From Williamsia limnetica (GTDB lineage: Bacteria > Actinomycetota > Actinomycetes > Mycobacteriales > Mycobacteriaceae), in contig NZ_QJSP01000020.1 in NCBI RefSeq assembly GCF_003217475.1, positions 48,437 to 112,436 on the forward strand: a stretch of DNA of 64,000 bases, given 5' to 3'. Positions within the stretch are counted from its first letter, which is position 1, and each line of letters opens with the position of its first letter. Below are positions 50,942-59,911 of this stretch, one piece after another. The notes under the pieces were generated by a model that saw nothing but the letters and a program-made list of their open reading frames with translations, did not search any database and was not told where the DNA came from. Both the position numbers and the translations under genes were made by a program.

Positions 50942-53484
50942 CTCTGTCCGACAACTCTGTTCATTCCTATACCCGAGCTGCGGTCCCCTATGGACAGGGC
51001 CGCGGCCGGGGACTCGGAGCCGACGTACTCGGTGTTCACGGTGTCGAGATGGACAATCTCGTCGCTCTCGGTCTACCGGTGGTGCCGGGCCTGACCGTTC
51101 CGATCGGATCCGGCAGTGGCCTGGAGAACCGCGAAACCGCGAACACCGCGATCGATCTGCTCGAAAAGCTGGCAGTCCGCGGCATCTGGCCTGCCACCCG
51201 CACCGAACGTCGCCCGATGTTGATGCACCTGCGCTGCAGCGCGCCGGTGCCGGTATCGGCGCTGCCGCCCGCGATCTCGGTCATCGGTTTGTCGAACCGC
51301 AACATCGACGCCCTGGTCGAGGTCATCGGCCGCGACCGCGACATCTACGACTCCTGGGCCGCGAATCTGCGCTTCGTCGCCGAAGGTGCCCTGGGTGTCG
51401 ACGTCGACGATCTCGATGACCTCGACGACGATCATCCCGACAGCCGCGCTCGGGTCCCAGCGTTGCTCGATCTCATCGAGGAAACCACCGGCGCGCCCTA
51501 TCCCGCCGATCCTGCCGAACAACTCGGACTCGCGGCCAAGGCGATGCTGGCCCGGTGGGCCTCCCCCCGCGGCCAGCGTGCCCGCAAGGCGCTTTCTCTG
51601 CCCGACGATCTCGGCATCGCCCTCCACGTCCGGGCCCTGCGACTCGGGTCGTGGAACGAGTCCGGGTACGGCTCCGCGATCAGCCGCGACCTGGAGACGG
51701 GAAAGTATGCCCCGCACGGCGTCTTCCACCTCGGTGTCCGCCGTACCGACCCCAACCCCGGCCCCGGCGAACCCCTCGGCCAGGTCCCCGGTGGCGTCAC
51801 CATTCTCGATCAGATCTTCGCAACCCTCGAACCGCACCTACGTGGCGTCGCGGAGGTCGAGTTCGAGGTCCGCGACCGGCAACTCGCCCTGCTCAGCGCG
51901 GGCGCGCTCGAACATCCGGGCCCGCGTGCGGTCACCCACCTCGCGGTCGACCTGGCCAACGACCACTCGATCGAACGCAGCGAAGCAGTCCGGATGCTCG
52001 AGCCCGACCTCATGCAGGATCTACTGCACGCGCAGCTCAAGCTCAGTGGCAACGAGGAACTACTCGCCCAGGGCCTGCCCGCATCTCCGGGGGCCGCGAT
52101 CGGCGAGATCGCCCTGTCGAGTGAACGCGCGCTCCAAGTGGCCGGTCAGGGCAAGGACGTCGTCCTCGTCGCCTCCGAGACCAGTCCCGCCGACGTACCC
52201 GCGCTGCTCGCCGCCACCGCGGTCGTCACGTCCAACGGCGGCCTGGCATCCCATGCCGCTGTTGTCGCGCGTGGCGCAGGACGGCCGGCGGTCTGCGGTG
52301 CCACCTCCCTACGCATCGACCTGACCGCACGCACCGTGACCGCCAACGGTGTCACCATGTCCGAGGGCGATGTCGTCTCGGTCAACGGCCGGACCGGCGA
52401 CATCTACGCCGGAGCCGTCATGATCCGGCCGGCAGAACCATCACCCGAACTCGAGGTCCTCCTCGGCTGGGCCGATGAGATCCGTGAACTGGGCATCCGC
52501 ACCAACGCCGACAACGCCGAGGACGCCGCCACCGCTTTCCGGCTCGGAGCCGAGGGAATCGGCTTGTGCCGCACAGAACATCAGTTCATGGGCGACCAAC
52601 TGCCGCTCGTGCAGCGTCTCGTTCTCGCCGAGAGCGAGGCCGAGGAGATCGAGGCCATCGCAGCTCTGACCACCGCACAGCAATCGGACTTCACCGATCT
52701 GCTGCGGGTGGTCGGCAACCGACCGATCACGGTGCGATTGCTCGACGCACCCCTGCACGAGTTCCTGCCTGCCGACGGCCAGTATCGCGATGCCGCCCAG
52801 GCCGAACGTGCCGCGGCGACACACGAATCCAATCCGATGCTGGGCCTGCGCGGCGTCCGCTTCGCGATGGTGCAGCAACGGTTGTACCCCGCGCAGGCCG
52901 AAGCGCTGTTCCGTGCCTGGGTGACCGTCAACGCAGAGGGGCTCTCGCCGGTACTCGAGGTCATGATCCCCCTGGTCTCGCTGCCCGGCGAGCTCAGCAA
53001 AGCCATCACCCAGGTGGACAGCGCCGCCGCCGCCGTGGCCACCGACACCGGCGTCAAGGTCCCCTACCTCGTGGGCAGCATGGTCGAGACCCCGCGCGCA
53101 GCGCTGCTCGCCGCCTCGCTGACCGCCGACGCCGAGTTCCTGTCGTTCGGCACCAACGATCTGACCCAGCTGACCTACGGCTTCTCCCGCGATGACGTCG
53201 AGAAGACCATGCTCGCCCACTATCTGGACCACGGCCTGCTGACCGACAGCCCGTTCGCCGTACTCGACCGCGATGGCGTGGGCGCACTGGTCACAATGGC
53301 GGCGGAGCGGGCTCGTGGGTCACGGCCGACGGTGAAACTCGGCGTCTGTGGAGAACATGGCGGCGATCCGGAGTCGATCTCGTTCCTGAACTCCATCGGC
53401 CTCGACTACGTCTCGTGCTCACCCCGCCGCGTACCTGTCGCACGGCTTGCTGCAGCACACGCGACCCTGGAAAGTGGCCGATGA
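50938..53484 (+). CDS. Pyruvate,phosphate dikinase-like enzyme with degenerate ATP-grasp part
   Basis: Start ATG 50938; 848 residues, near the normal PPDK length. Residues 1-330 align by landmarks with the PPDK ATP-grasp part (VALGLPVVPGLTV; GLSNRNIDALVEV), but the R-S-G-A and S-M-P-G-M-M-D-T motifs are changed (HLRCSAPVPVSALPPAISV) and the Q-T-R near its end is LLSAG, so ATP use is doubtful. Residues 375-465 are the swivelling domain with SNGGLASHAAVVARGAG (phospho-His439). Residues 480-848 are the PEP-binding barrel, intact: VRLLDAPLHEFLP, NPMLGLRGVRF, SMVETPRAALLA, FLSFGTNDLTQLTYGFSRDD, GVCGEHGGDPES with the catalytic Cys. It should accept phosphate from PEP onto His, releasing pyruvate, as enzyme I of the PTS does. 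It overlaps an acyl-CoA dehydrogenase gene. Confidence 0.85.
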   Translation: MTLSDNSVHSYTRAAVPYGQGRGRGLGADVLGVHGVEMDNLVALGLPVVPGLTVPIGSGSGLENRETANTAIDLLEKLAVRGIWPATRTERRPMLMHLRCSAPVPVSALPPAISVIGLSNRNIDALVEVIGRDRDIYDSWAANLRFVAEGALGVDVDDLDDLDDDHPDSRARVPALLDLIEETTGAPYPADPAEQLGLAAKAMLARWASPRGQRARKALSLPDDLGIALHVRALRLGSWNESGYGSAISRDLETGKYAPHGVFHLGVRRTDPNPGPGEPLGQVPGGVTILDQIFATLEPHLRGVAEVEFEVRDRQLALLSAGALEHPGPRAVTHLAVDLANDHSIERSEAVRMLEPDLMQDLLHAQLKLSGNEELLAQGLPASPGAAIGEIALSSERALQVAGQGKDVVLVASETSPADVPALLAATAVVTSNGGLASHAAVVARGAGRPAVCGATSLRIDLTARTVTANGVTMSEGDVVSVNGRTGDIYAGAVMIRPAEPSPELEVLLGWADEIRELGIRTNADNAEDAATAFRLGAEGIGLCRTEHQFMGDQLPLVQRLVLAESEAEEIEAIAALTTAQQSDFTDLLRVVGNRPITVRLLDAPLHEFLPADGQYRDAAQAERAAATHESNPMLGLRGVRFAMVQQRLYPAQAEALFRAWVTVNAEGLSPVLEVMIPLVSLPGELSKAITQVDSAAAAVATDTGVKVPYLVGSMVETPRAALLAASLTADAEFLSFGTNDLTQLTYGFSRDDVEKTMLAHYLDHGLLTDSPFAVLDRDGVGALVTMAAERARGSRPTVKLGVCGEHGGDPESISFLNSIGLDYVSCSPRRVPVARLAAAHATLESGR

Positions 53485-54551
53485 GCACCGAACTGGACGA
53501 TCTGCGCGCAGCCGTACGCGATGCAGCAGCCGACCTCGGCGGACCAGACCTGTGTCGTTCACTCGACGCCTCGGGCCCCGGTTGGGATGCCACGGCCTGG
53601 TCCGTGATCGCCGAGCAGATCGGCGTCGGAGCACTGGGTCTGCCCGAATCCTGCGGTGGACTCGGTGGATTGGCCGAACTCGTCGTGGTGGCCGAGGAGC
53701 TCGGCGCCGCACTGCTGCCCGTGCCCTTCCTCTCGACCGTGTTCGCCGGACAGGTACTCGTCAACACCGGCGGTGCAGACGACGTTCTCTCCGAGATCGC
53801 CGAGGGAACTCCCGCTGCCGTCGCCGGGCTGAACCGCCAGGGCTGGTGGTCCCCCGATGATCTGATGTTCACCGCGGCCGATCAGGGCGGCTCGTGGTCG
53901 CTCACCGGACGCGCTCCCGCCGTTCTCGGTGCTGCCGGTGCTCGCTGGTTGGTCATCCCCGCTGACACTCCTGGTGGTCCCGACGTGTTCCTGGTCGATT
54001 CGGCCACACCCGGCGCGGCCGTCGTTCCGCTCGAGACCCTCGACCTCTCCCGCGGGCAGGGGTCCGTCACTCTCACCGACGTCTCTGCGACGCGGTTGAC
54101 CACCGGTGGAACAGCCGCTGCTGCAGTACTTCCCGCACTGGACATCGCCTGCATCGTCTTGGCCGCCGAACAGCTCGGCGGAGCGCAGACCAGTCTCGAT
54201 CAGACCGTCGAGTACGTGAAAGAGCGTCGGCAGTTCGGACGCGAGATCGGCAGCTTTCAGGCCGTCAAACACACCCTCGCCGACCTGTTGGTGCTCGTCG
54301 AGTCGAGTAGGTCAGCAGTCACCCGAGCGGTGGAGGCCGACGATCTCGTCGAGGCAAGCGCCGTCGCCCAGGCGTGGTGCAGCGATGCCTACCGGACCGT
54401 CAGCGCCGAGGCGGTCCAACTCCATGGTGGTATCGGCTTCACCTGGGAACACCACTGCCATCTGTACTTTCGACGCGCCCGCGCCGACGCCCAGCTCTTC
54501 GGCGGCACTGCGCTCCACCGTGAGCGACTGGCCGCCGCTCTCGCCTGGTAA
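53481..54551 (+). CDS. Acyl-CoA dehydrogenase, small subunit type
   Basis: Start ATG 53481 overlaps the PPDK-like stop by 4 bases; 356 residues. The C-terminal ACAD core is clear: AAEQLGGAQTSLDQTVEYVK, RRQFGREIGSFQAVKHTLAD, QLHGGIGFTWEHHCHLYFRR. The N-terminal half is shortened, as in the other small subunit (28993). Its partner is probably the large ACAD at 54627 on the opposite strand, giving a second alpha2beta2 pair. It ends at the hairpin 54553-54619. Confidence 0.91.
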   Translation: MSTELDDLRAAVRDAAADLGGPDLCRSLDASGPGWDATAWSVIAEQIGVGALGLPESCGGLGGLAELVVVAEELGAALLPVPFLSTVFAGQVLVNTGGADDVLSEIAEGTPAAVAGLNRQGWWSPDDLMFTAADQGGSWSLTGRAPAVLGAAGARWLVIPADTPGGPDVFLVDSATPGAAVVPLETLDLSRGQGSVTLTDVSATRLTTGGTAAAAVLPALDIACIVLAAEQLGGAQTSLDQTVEYVKERRQFGREIGSFQAVKHTLADLLVLVESSRSAVTRAVEADDLVEASAVAQAWCSDAYRTVSAEAVQLHGGIGFTWEHHCHLYFRRARADAQLFGGTALHRERLAAALAW

Positions 54552-54552
54552 C

Positions 54553-54619
54553 CCCGATTTTGGTGGGTTCTGGCGAACAAAACCCCAGGTCGGCGTCACC
54601 AGAAGCCACCAAGATCGGG
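54553..54619. terminator. Imperfect long hairpin between convergent ACAD genes
   Basis: The 21-base arms 54553-54573 (begins CCCGATTTTGGTGG) and 54599-54619 (CCACCAAGATCGGG at the end) match in 19 of 21 positions around a 25-base loop. It starts right after the stop of the plus-strand gene and ends 8 bases before the stop of the minus-strand gene, so it can serve both. Confidence 0.75.
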
Positions 54620-54626
54620 AGTCGGG

Positions 54627-55877
54627 TCAGCGCTTGTCGCGTTGCGACCAGGGCTGATCGCGGTTCTCGCGGGGCTCCGGCGGTAGACCGAGAACCCGCT
54701 CACCGATGATGTTGCGCTGGATCTGATCGGTTCCGCCGGCCAGTCGATATCCCGGGCTGCCCAGCAGGTGTTCGGTCCAGGCGAACTGATCGTCATCGAC
54801 ATTGGCGGTGACGTTGCTGCCCAGCAGGTCCGCCGCGATCTCGCCGATCTTGCCGAGTACGTCCGACGCCATCAGTTTGCCGACCGACGCTGCCGGTCCA
54901 GGCGAGATTCCCGCCGCGGCAGCGCGTGCGACGCGATCGGCGGTGGCGGCACGGAGTTCAGAGCGGATGTAGACGTCGGCGATGTCCTGACGGACGAGCG
55001 GATCGTCCGAAACCCCCAGGGACTGTGCCAGCGAGACCAGTTCGGCGACCGAGCCACCCTTCTTGCGGGTGACCGACCCCGAGGCGGTGCGTTCGAAGGC
55101 GAGGGTGGCACCAGCGACCTTCCAGCCCTGCCCCACCTCACCGAGCCGCATGCTGTCCGGGACGCGGACGTCGTGGAGGAACACCTCGTTGAAAGAGGCG
55201 CCGCCACTCATCTGGCGGATCGGCCGGATCTCGACGCCCTCGGCGTCGAGCGGGATGAGAAACGCCGTGATGCCCTTGTGTTTCGGCACATCAGGGTCGG
55301 TGCGGGCGAGCAACATCCCGAGATCGGCGAATCGAGCTCCGGACGACCAGACCTTCTGCCCGTTGAACACCCACTCATCGCCCTGCCGGACACCGCGGCA
55401 GCTGAGCGCCGCCAGGTCAGAACCCGCCCCGGGCTCACTGAAGAGCTGGCAGGCCAGCAGATCGGTACGGAGCAACGGGTTGGCGTAGGCAGCCCGTTGC
55501 TCGTCGGAGCCGAACATCGCCACGGCCGGTCCGACCAGACCTGTGGTGACACTGATCAGTTCTGTGGACGGCGGAACATCGAAGTCGCGCTCTGCCTGGG
55601 CAATAGCCGAAGCGAACGATGCAGGCAGTCCCCGCCCACCGTGTTCGACGGACAGGGTCACAGCCCCGTAGCCGGCGTCGAAGCGCTGCCTGCGATAGTC
55701 ACGGACCGCGTTCAGCAGCGCGAGTTCGTCCTCGTCGGACAGATTGCGGAACACCGCCAGATCAGGCCGGGCGTCCGGGGAGGGTGCCGGCCGCGGCGGC
55801 AGGATCGATGCGAGCCAGTCGCGGACCTCCGCCTGGAAATCTGCCAGTTCGGGGACGACGTCGAGAGCCTTGGTCAC
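54627..55877 (-). CDS. Acyl-CoA dehydrogenase, large subunit type
   Basis: The 416-residue protein has LFSEPGAGSDLAALSCRGV, FNGQKVWSSGARFADLGMLL, IRPIRQMSGGASFNEVFL and the C-terminal AGGTDQIQRNIIGERVLGLP. It is a close paralogue of the large ACAD at 27747, including the loss of the usual Glu base position. It is the last gene of the minus-strand operon E1alpha-E1beta-E2-DUF35-thiolase-ACAD, 16 bp after the thiolase-like gene. Together with 53481 it would oxidise a second CoA ester further along the pathway. Confidence 0.93.
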   Translation of the reverse strand: MTKALDVVPELADFQAEVRDWLASILPPRPAPSPDARPDLAVFRNLSDEDELALLNAVRDYRRQRFDAGYGAVTLSVEHGGRGLPASFASAIAQAERDFDVPPSTELISVTTGLVGPAVAMFGSDEQRAAYANPLLRTDLLACQLFSEPGAGSDLAALSCRGVRQGDEWVFNGQKVWSSGARFADLGMLLARTDPDVPKHKGITAFLIPLDAEGVEIRPIRQMSGGASFNEVFLHDVRVPDSMRLGEVGQGWKVAGATLAFERTASGSVTRKKGGSVAELVSLAQSLGVSDDPLVRQDIADVYIRSELRAATADRVARAAAAGISPGPAASVGKLMASDVLGKIGEIAADLLGSNVTANVDDDQFAWTEHLLGSPGYRLAGGTDQIQRNIIGERVLGLPPEPRENRDQPWSQRDKR

Positions 55878-55893
55878 AGCGAGCCTTTCGAGA

Positions 55894-57045
55894 TCACGTG
55901 GTCAGAACAGTGCACGCCGACAGTCCCGGGGCGCCGTACACGTGGGTGAAGCCGATGGACGGTCGGTTCGGCACCTGATGGCCTTCGGCCCGCCCCTGCA
56001 GTTGCCGGACCACCTCGTGGACCTGACGCAAACCGGATGCGCCGATCGGCTCGCCGCCGGCGAGACAACCGCCATCGGTGTTGATGGGTAGCTCACCGTC
56101 GAACCGTGTTGCGCCACTGTCGAGGAGCTTGCCCTGGTCTCCGTGTGCGCAGAGACCGGTCTCGGCCATGTGGATGATCTCCGAGCCCGAGTCGGTGTCC
56201 TGCAACTGCGCGACCTGCACGTCGGACGGGCTCACCCCGGCACTGGCGAAAGCAGCGGCAGCCGCATCGATGCTGGGGCTGTGGACGGGTTCGGTGTGGA
56301 GCCAGGGCGAGAACACCTCGAAGGATCCGAATCTGCGGGTGCGCACCTCGACTGCGGCCAGCCGGATCGGGTTGTCGCACAGATCGAATGCCCGGTCGTC
56401 ACGCGCCAGGATCAAACCCACGCCGCCTTCGCCCGGCGAGCAGAACATGTATTGGGTCAGCGGATCGTTGACCGGTGCGGAATCGAGCACCTGCTGCGCG
56501 GTCAACAACTTGCGGCGCCACGCCATCGGGTGCGCGGCACCATTGGCGAAAGCGCGTTCGGACACCGCGGCGAGTGCGTGTTCATCGAGGCCATGCTCGT
56601 GAAAATACCGGCGTGTCTTCATCGCGAAGTACTGGGTGGTGACCATCATGCCGGTGCGGGCGTACCACTGACCGAGGCCGTAGGCCGCCGGGTCGGAACC
56701 GAACGCACCGCGCGGATGCTTGTCGAAACCCACGACCGCCACCACGTCGGCGCGGCGCGCGGTCAGCATGTCGGCAGCGGTCGACAGGGCGACTCCACCT
56801 GTGGCGCAACCGTTCTTGACCGTGGTGAACGGAACTCCGGTCAGGCCCAGGCGCGACACCAGCGAGTCCGGTTTGCCGGACACGTTGCTGCCACCGACCG
56901 CGGCATCCACATCGGACCAGCTGATACCTGCATCCGCGAGGGCCGCACGCAGCGCGTGCTCGCCCATGTCCATACCGGTGACACCGTCGTGCCGCCCGAA
57001 GGCGTGCATACCCGCGCCAACGATGTAGATGTCCTCTTTGCTCAC
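55894..57045 (-). CDS. Thiolase-superfamily protein (SCPx/Ltp2-like, probable non-thiolytic lyase)
   Basis: The 383-residue protein has the thiolase fold of the SCP-x group: MSKEDIYIVGAGMHAFGR, VKNGCATGGVALSTAADML with the Cys position, and NTDGGCLAGGEPIGASGLRQ near the end. The usual catalytic His residues are changed: HDCF becomes QDTDS, and the C-terminal G-H-P motif is G-E-P. This resembles Ltp2-type aldolases, which cleave beta-hydroxyacyl-CoA esters together with a DUF35 partner. Such a partner gene overlaps it by 4 bases upstream (57042-57443). So a retro-aldol or retro-Claisen-like cleavage is more likely than standard thiolysis. Confidence 0.85.
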   Translation of the reverse strand: MSKEDIYIVGAGMHAFGRHDGVTGMDMGEHALRAALADAGISWSDVDAAVGGSNVSGKPDSLVSRLGLTGVPFTTVKNGCATGGVALSTAADMLTARRADVVAVVGFDKHPRGAFGSDPAAYGLGQWYARTGMMVTTQYFAMKTRRYFHEHGLDEHALAAVSERAFANGAAHPMAWRRKLLTAQQVLDSAPVNDPLTQYMFCSPGEGGVGLILARDDRAFDLCDNPIRLAAVEVRTRRFGSFEVFSPWLHTEPVHSPSIDAAAAAFASAGVSPSDVQVAQLQDTDSGSEIIHMAETGLCAHGDQGKLLDSGATRFDGELPINTDGGCLAGGEPIGASGLRQVHEVVRQLQGRAEGHQVPNRPSIGFTHVYGAPGLSACTVLTT

Positions 57046-57443
57046 GACGACACCCTCTCGGACGGGACCTTCGCGAAAGCAAAGGTGAACTCGGCATCAC
57101 TGACGTCGAGCAGACACAGCTCGACCTGATCGCCGATGGCGACCTCACCGACGATCCTGGATTCGACCAGCACCGAACCGAGGTCGACGTAGCCGACGAC
57201 AAACGGTTCGAAACCGGATGCAGGCGCCTCAAACGGCGGCTTCGGCGCGAACGATTGCCGTGTCCAGGTCCAGACCGTGCCAAGCCCGGGCAACGCCTGT
57301 CGTACGACGTCGACCCCGGCGCAGCCCGGACACCGATTCGCGGCCGGGAACACCACGACATCGCATTCTGCACAGCCACTTCCGGCCAGCAGCGGCGGAT
57401 CGAGCTGGGCGAACAGGGTTGCGTCGATGGCGACCGAATCCAT
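57042..57443 (-). CDS. DUF35 OB-fold protein with zinc ribbon
   Basis: The 133-residue protein has a rubredoxin-like zinc ribbon at the N-terminus (GSGCAECDVVVFPAANRCPG with two Cys pairs) and an OB fold after it (GLGTVWTWTRQSFAPKPPF, PFVVGYVDLGSVLVESRIVG). DUF35 proteins associate with thiolase-like enzymes and bring or gate acyl-CoA, as ChsH2 does for Ltp2. The 4-base overlap with the thiolase-like gene strongly suggests a stable complex of the two products. Confidence 0.9.
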   Translation of the reverse strand: MDSVAIDATLFAQLDPPLLAGSGCAECDVVVFPAANRCPGCAGVDVVRQALPGLGTVWTWTRQSFAPKPPFEAPASGFEPFVVGYVDLGSVLVESRIVGEVAIGDQVELCLLDVSDAEFTFAFAKVPSERVSS

Positions 57444-57450
57444 GGCGTAC

Positions 57451-58860
57451 CTACCCGGCCAGCAGGCTCAGCGGTCGCGACAACACCGCGCTGAGGGTGC
57501 GCAGGAACTCCGCGGCGGGAGCCCCGTCGACGGCCCGGTGATCGAAGGTCAGGCTCAACGTCAAGACCTGGGTCTTGACGGGAGTCTCGCCCTCCCAGCG
57601 GAATCCGTCCTTGGCACGTCCGACACCGAGGATCGCCACATTGCCCGGGTTGATGACCGGCGTGAAGAAGTCGACACCATAGGCACCGAGGGTGCTGACG
57701 GAGAACGTCGCACCTTCCATGTCGGCCATCGCGAGCTTGCCCGTTCGCGCGGCCGCCGCGAGTGCGCCGGTACGACCGGCGATCTCGCCTACCGACAGTG
57801 CGTCTGCGCCCTTGACGACCGGGACGATGAGTCCGCCCTCCACCGCCACCGCGACACCGAGGTTGATCTCCGAGAACAACGTGATCTTGTCATCGGCGAT
57901 GCCCGCGTTCAGCAGCGGATGCTGCTGCAACGCAACGGCGACCGCCTTCATGATGAAGTCGTTGAGACTCGGTGCCTTCGCGCCGCTTTCGCCGGCCTCC
58001 GCCTTGAGTTGCGCCCGGGCTGCGACGAGCGCGGTCACGTCCGCCTCGTAGCCGTGGGTCAGCTGCGCCATCGTCTGCAAGCTGTCGACCATGTTACGGG
58101 CGATCGCTCCCCGCATGCCGGTCAACGGGATGACCTCCCCCGGTTGCGGTCCGGACACAGGTGCCGGTTGCGCAGAGGCTGCGGACGGCGCCGCGGCAGC
58201 CGACGATCCGGCGGCCTTCTCGACGTCGGCCTTGGTGACCCGGCCACCGATTCCGGTACCCACGATCTTCGCGAGATCGACTCCCAGTTCCGCGGCCCGC
58301 CGACGGACCAGAGGCCCCACGAACTGACCGGCAGACTCTCCTGCCGGTTCGGATGCGGCAGCAACCGGAGCGACGGCAGCGGGTGCAGCAGCCAAGAACT
58401 CTTCGACATCTTCGGACACGATGCGCCCACCGGGGCCGGTACCGCGGACGGCAGTGAGGTCGACGTTCGATTCGGCAGCGACGCGCCTGGCGTTCGGCGA
58501 GGCTTTGAGCCGCGTTCCGTCGCCGCTGACGGCCGCAGCCGTGGCGAGCGCTGCGGGTTCGGCCTCGGGGGCGACTACGTCTTCGGCTGCAGCGGCCGGG
58601 GCGGCCCCGTCTGGGGCCTGTTCACCCTCTCCGAGCAACCAGCCGATGACCGCGCCGACCGGCAGTACGTCGCCGGCCTTCGCGTTCGTGGCGAGGAATC
58701 CTTCGGCCTCGGCCTCCACGTCGACCTCGACCTTGTCGGTCTCGAGGCGCAGGAGGACGTCACCCATACCGATGCGCTGTCCCGGGGTGGCCAGCCACTC
58801 GCCGATCACCCCTTCTTGCATCGTGAGGCCGAGTTTCGGCAGCACGATCTGCTGTGCCAC
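57451..58860 (-). CDS. Dihydrolipoamide acyltransferase (E2) of an acetoin/pyruvate dehydrogenase-type complex
   Basis: The 469-residue protein has one lipoyl domain at the N-terminus (MAQQIVLPKLGLTMQEGVIG; lipoyl Lys in LETDKVEVDVEAE), an Ala-rich linker, two peripheral-subunit-binding domains (KASPNARRVAAESNVDL near 135 and VRRRAAELGVDLAKIVGTG near 205) and the catalytic core (residues 240-469) ending with LTLSLTFDHRAVDGAPAAEF, which holds the His-x-x-x-Asp-Gly motif. It transfers an acyl group from the E1-bound intermediate to CoA. No E3 gene is near; the housekeeping dihydrolipoamide dehydrogenase must serve it. Confidence 0.94.
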   Translation of the reverse strand: MAQQIVLPKLGLTMQEGVIGEWLATPGQRIGMGDVLLRLETDKVEVDVEAEAEGFLATNAKAGDVLPVGAVIGWLLGEGEQAPDGAAPAAAAEDVVAPEAEPAALATAAAVSGDGTRLKASPNARRVAAESNVDLTAVRGTGPGGRIVSEDVEEFLAAAPAAVAPVAAASEPAGESAGQFVGPLVRRRAAELGVDLAKIVGTGIGGRVTKADVEKAAGSSAAAAPSAASAQPAPVSGPQPGEVIPLTGMRGAIARNMVDSLQTMAQLTHGYEADVTALVAARAQLKAEAGESGAKAPSLNDFIMKAVAVALQQHPLLNAGIADDKITLFSEINLGVAVAVEGGLIVPVVKGADALSVGEIAGRTGALAAAARTGKLAMADMEGATFSVSTLGAYGVDFFTPVINPGNVAILGVGRAKDGFRWEGETPVKTQVLTLSLTFDHRAVDGAPAAEFLRTLSAVLSRPLSLLAG

Positions 58861-58863
58861 GAC

Positions 58864-59889
58864 TCAGCCCCTTTCGAGCAGACGGCGCGCTCCGGCGACG
58901 ATGCGGTCGGCGTCGGGCACGTAGGCCTTCTCCAGCGGCGTGCTGAACGGGACCGGGGTGAACGGCGCGCCGATACGCAGGACCGGGGCATCGAGGTAGT
59001 CGAACGCCTCCTCCTGGATCTGCGCGGCCACCTCGGCGCCGATACCGCCGAAGGTCACGGCCTCGTGGACCACGAGGATGCGATTGGTCTTCGACGCCGA
59101 CTTCACGATGGTCGCGGTGTCGAGCGGCTGGACCGACCGCGGGTCGACGACCTCGACCGATACGCCGGATTCGGCCAGGATGTCCGCGGCCTTGAGCGCC
59201 TCGACGACCATGCGACCGAACGCCACGATGGTGACGTCGTCGCCCTCGCGCGGAATCGCGGCCTGCCCGAGCGGGATCTCGTAGATCTCCTCGGGGACCT
59301 CACCGCGGGCACCGAGCAGGACCTTGTTCAGCATGAACACGACCGGGTTGTCGTCGCGCACGGCCGCGACCATCAGGCCCTTGGCGTCGTGGGCGTTGGA
59401 CGGCATGACGACCTTGAGGCCGGGCGTGTGCGCCAGCCACGTCTCAAGGCTCTGCGAGTGTTGGGCACCCGCGCTGACGCCGGCGCCATAGGCGACGGCG
59501 ATGACCATCGGCACCTTGACCTCGCCGCCGTACATGAACTTCATCTTCGCGGCCTGGTTCACCACCTGGTCGAGTGCGACGGCCAGGAAGTCCATGAACA
59601 TGATGTCGACGATCGGACGCAGTCCGCGTGCAGCGGCTCCGACTCCGAGCCCGATCAGACCCATCTCGGCGATCGGGGTGTCGACCATCCGGCGGGGGCC
59701 GAACTCGTCGAGCAAACCGTCGTACATGTGGAAGACGCCGCCGTAACCCGCGACGTCCTCACCGATGACGAAAACGTCTTCGCTCTCGCGCATGGTCTGG
59801 GCGACGGCCTCGTTGTAGGCCTTGACATACGTGGTGACCCTGGCCGTGGCGGCCTCCGCGGGTGCGGTCAATTCTGTTGCAGTAGACAT
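58864..59889 (-). CDS. E1 beta subunit of an acetoin/pyruvate dehydrogenase-type complex
   Basis: ATG 59889 is the start (341 residues); a longer frame to 60030 runs into the E1alpha gene. Family features: TTYVKAYNEAVAQTMRESED, VFVIGEDVAGYGGVFHMYDG, MVDTPIAEMGLIGLGVGAAA, AQHSQSLETWLAHTPGLKVV and LVVHEAVTFGGIGAEVAAQI. The beta subunit supplies the Glu that activates thiamine diphosphate and binds E2. It is 3 bp before the E2 gene and 22 bp after E1alpha. Confidence 0.95.
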   Translation of the reverse strand: MSTATELTAPAEAATARVTTYVKAYNEAVAQTMRESEDVFVIGEDVAGYGGVFHMYDGLLDEFGPRRMVDTPIAEMGLIGLGVGAAARGLRPIVDIMFMDFLAVALDQVVNQAAKMKFMYGGEVKVPMVIAVAYGAGVSAGAQHSQSLETWLAHTPGLKVVMPSNAHDAKGLMVAAVRDDNPVVFMLNKVLLGARGEVPEEIYEIPLGQAAIPREGDDVTIVAFGRMVVEALKAADILAESGVSVEVVDPRSVQPLDTATIVKSASKTNRILVVHEAVTFGGIGAEVAAQIQEEAFDYLDAPVLRIGAPFTPVPFSTPLEKAYVPDADRIVAGARRLLERG

Positions 59890-59911
59890 TGGTTCAGCCT
59901 TTTCTAAAGGT

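Noticed and set aside
50938..53484. Standard pyruvate,phosphate dikinase
   Set aside because: The ATP-grasp motifs needed for ATP binding and catalysis are not conserved, although the phosphohistidine and PEP domains are.
57277..59907. An 876-codon plus-strand open frame opposite the E1beta/E2 genes
   Set aside because: It is antisense to three clearly recognisable genes; high GC produces long shadow frames. Composition is Arg/Asp/His-rich with no domain.
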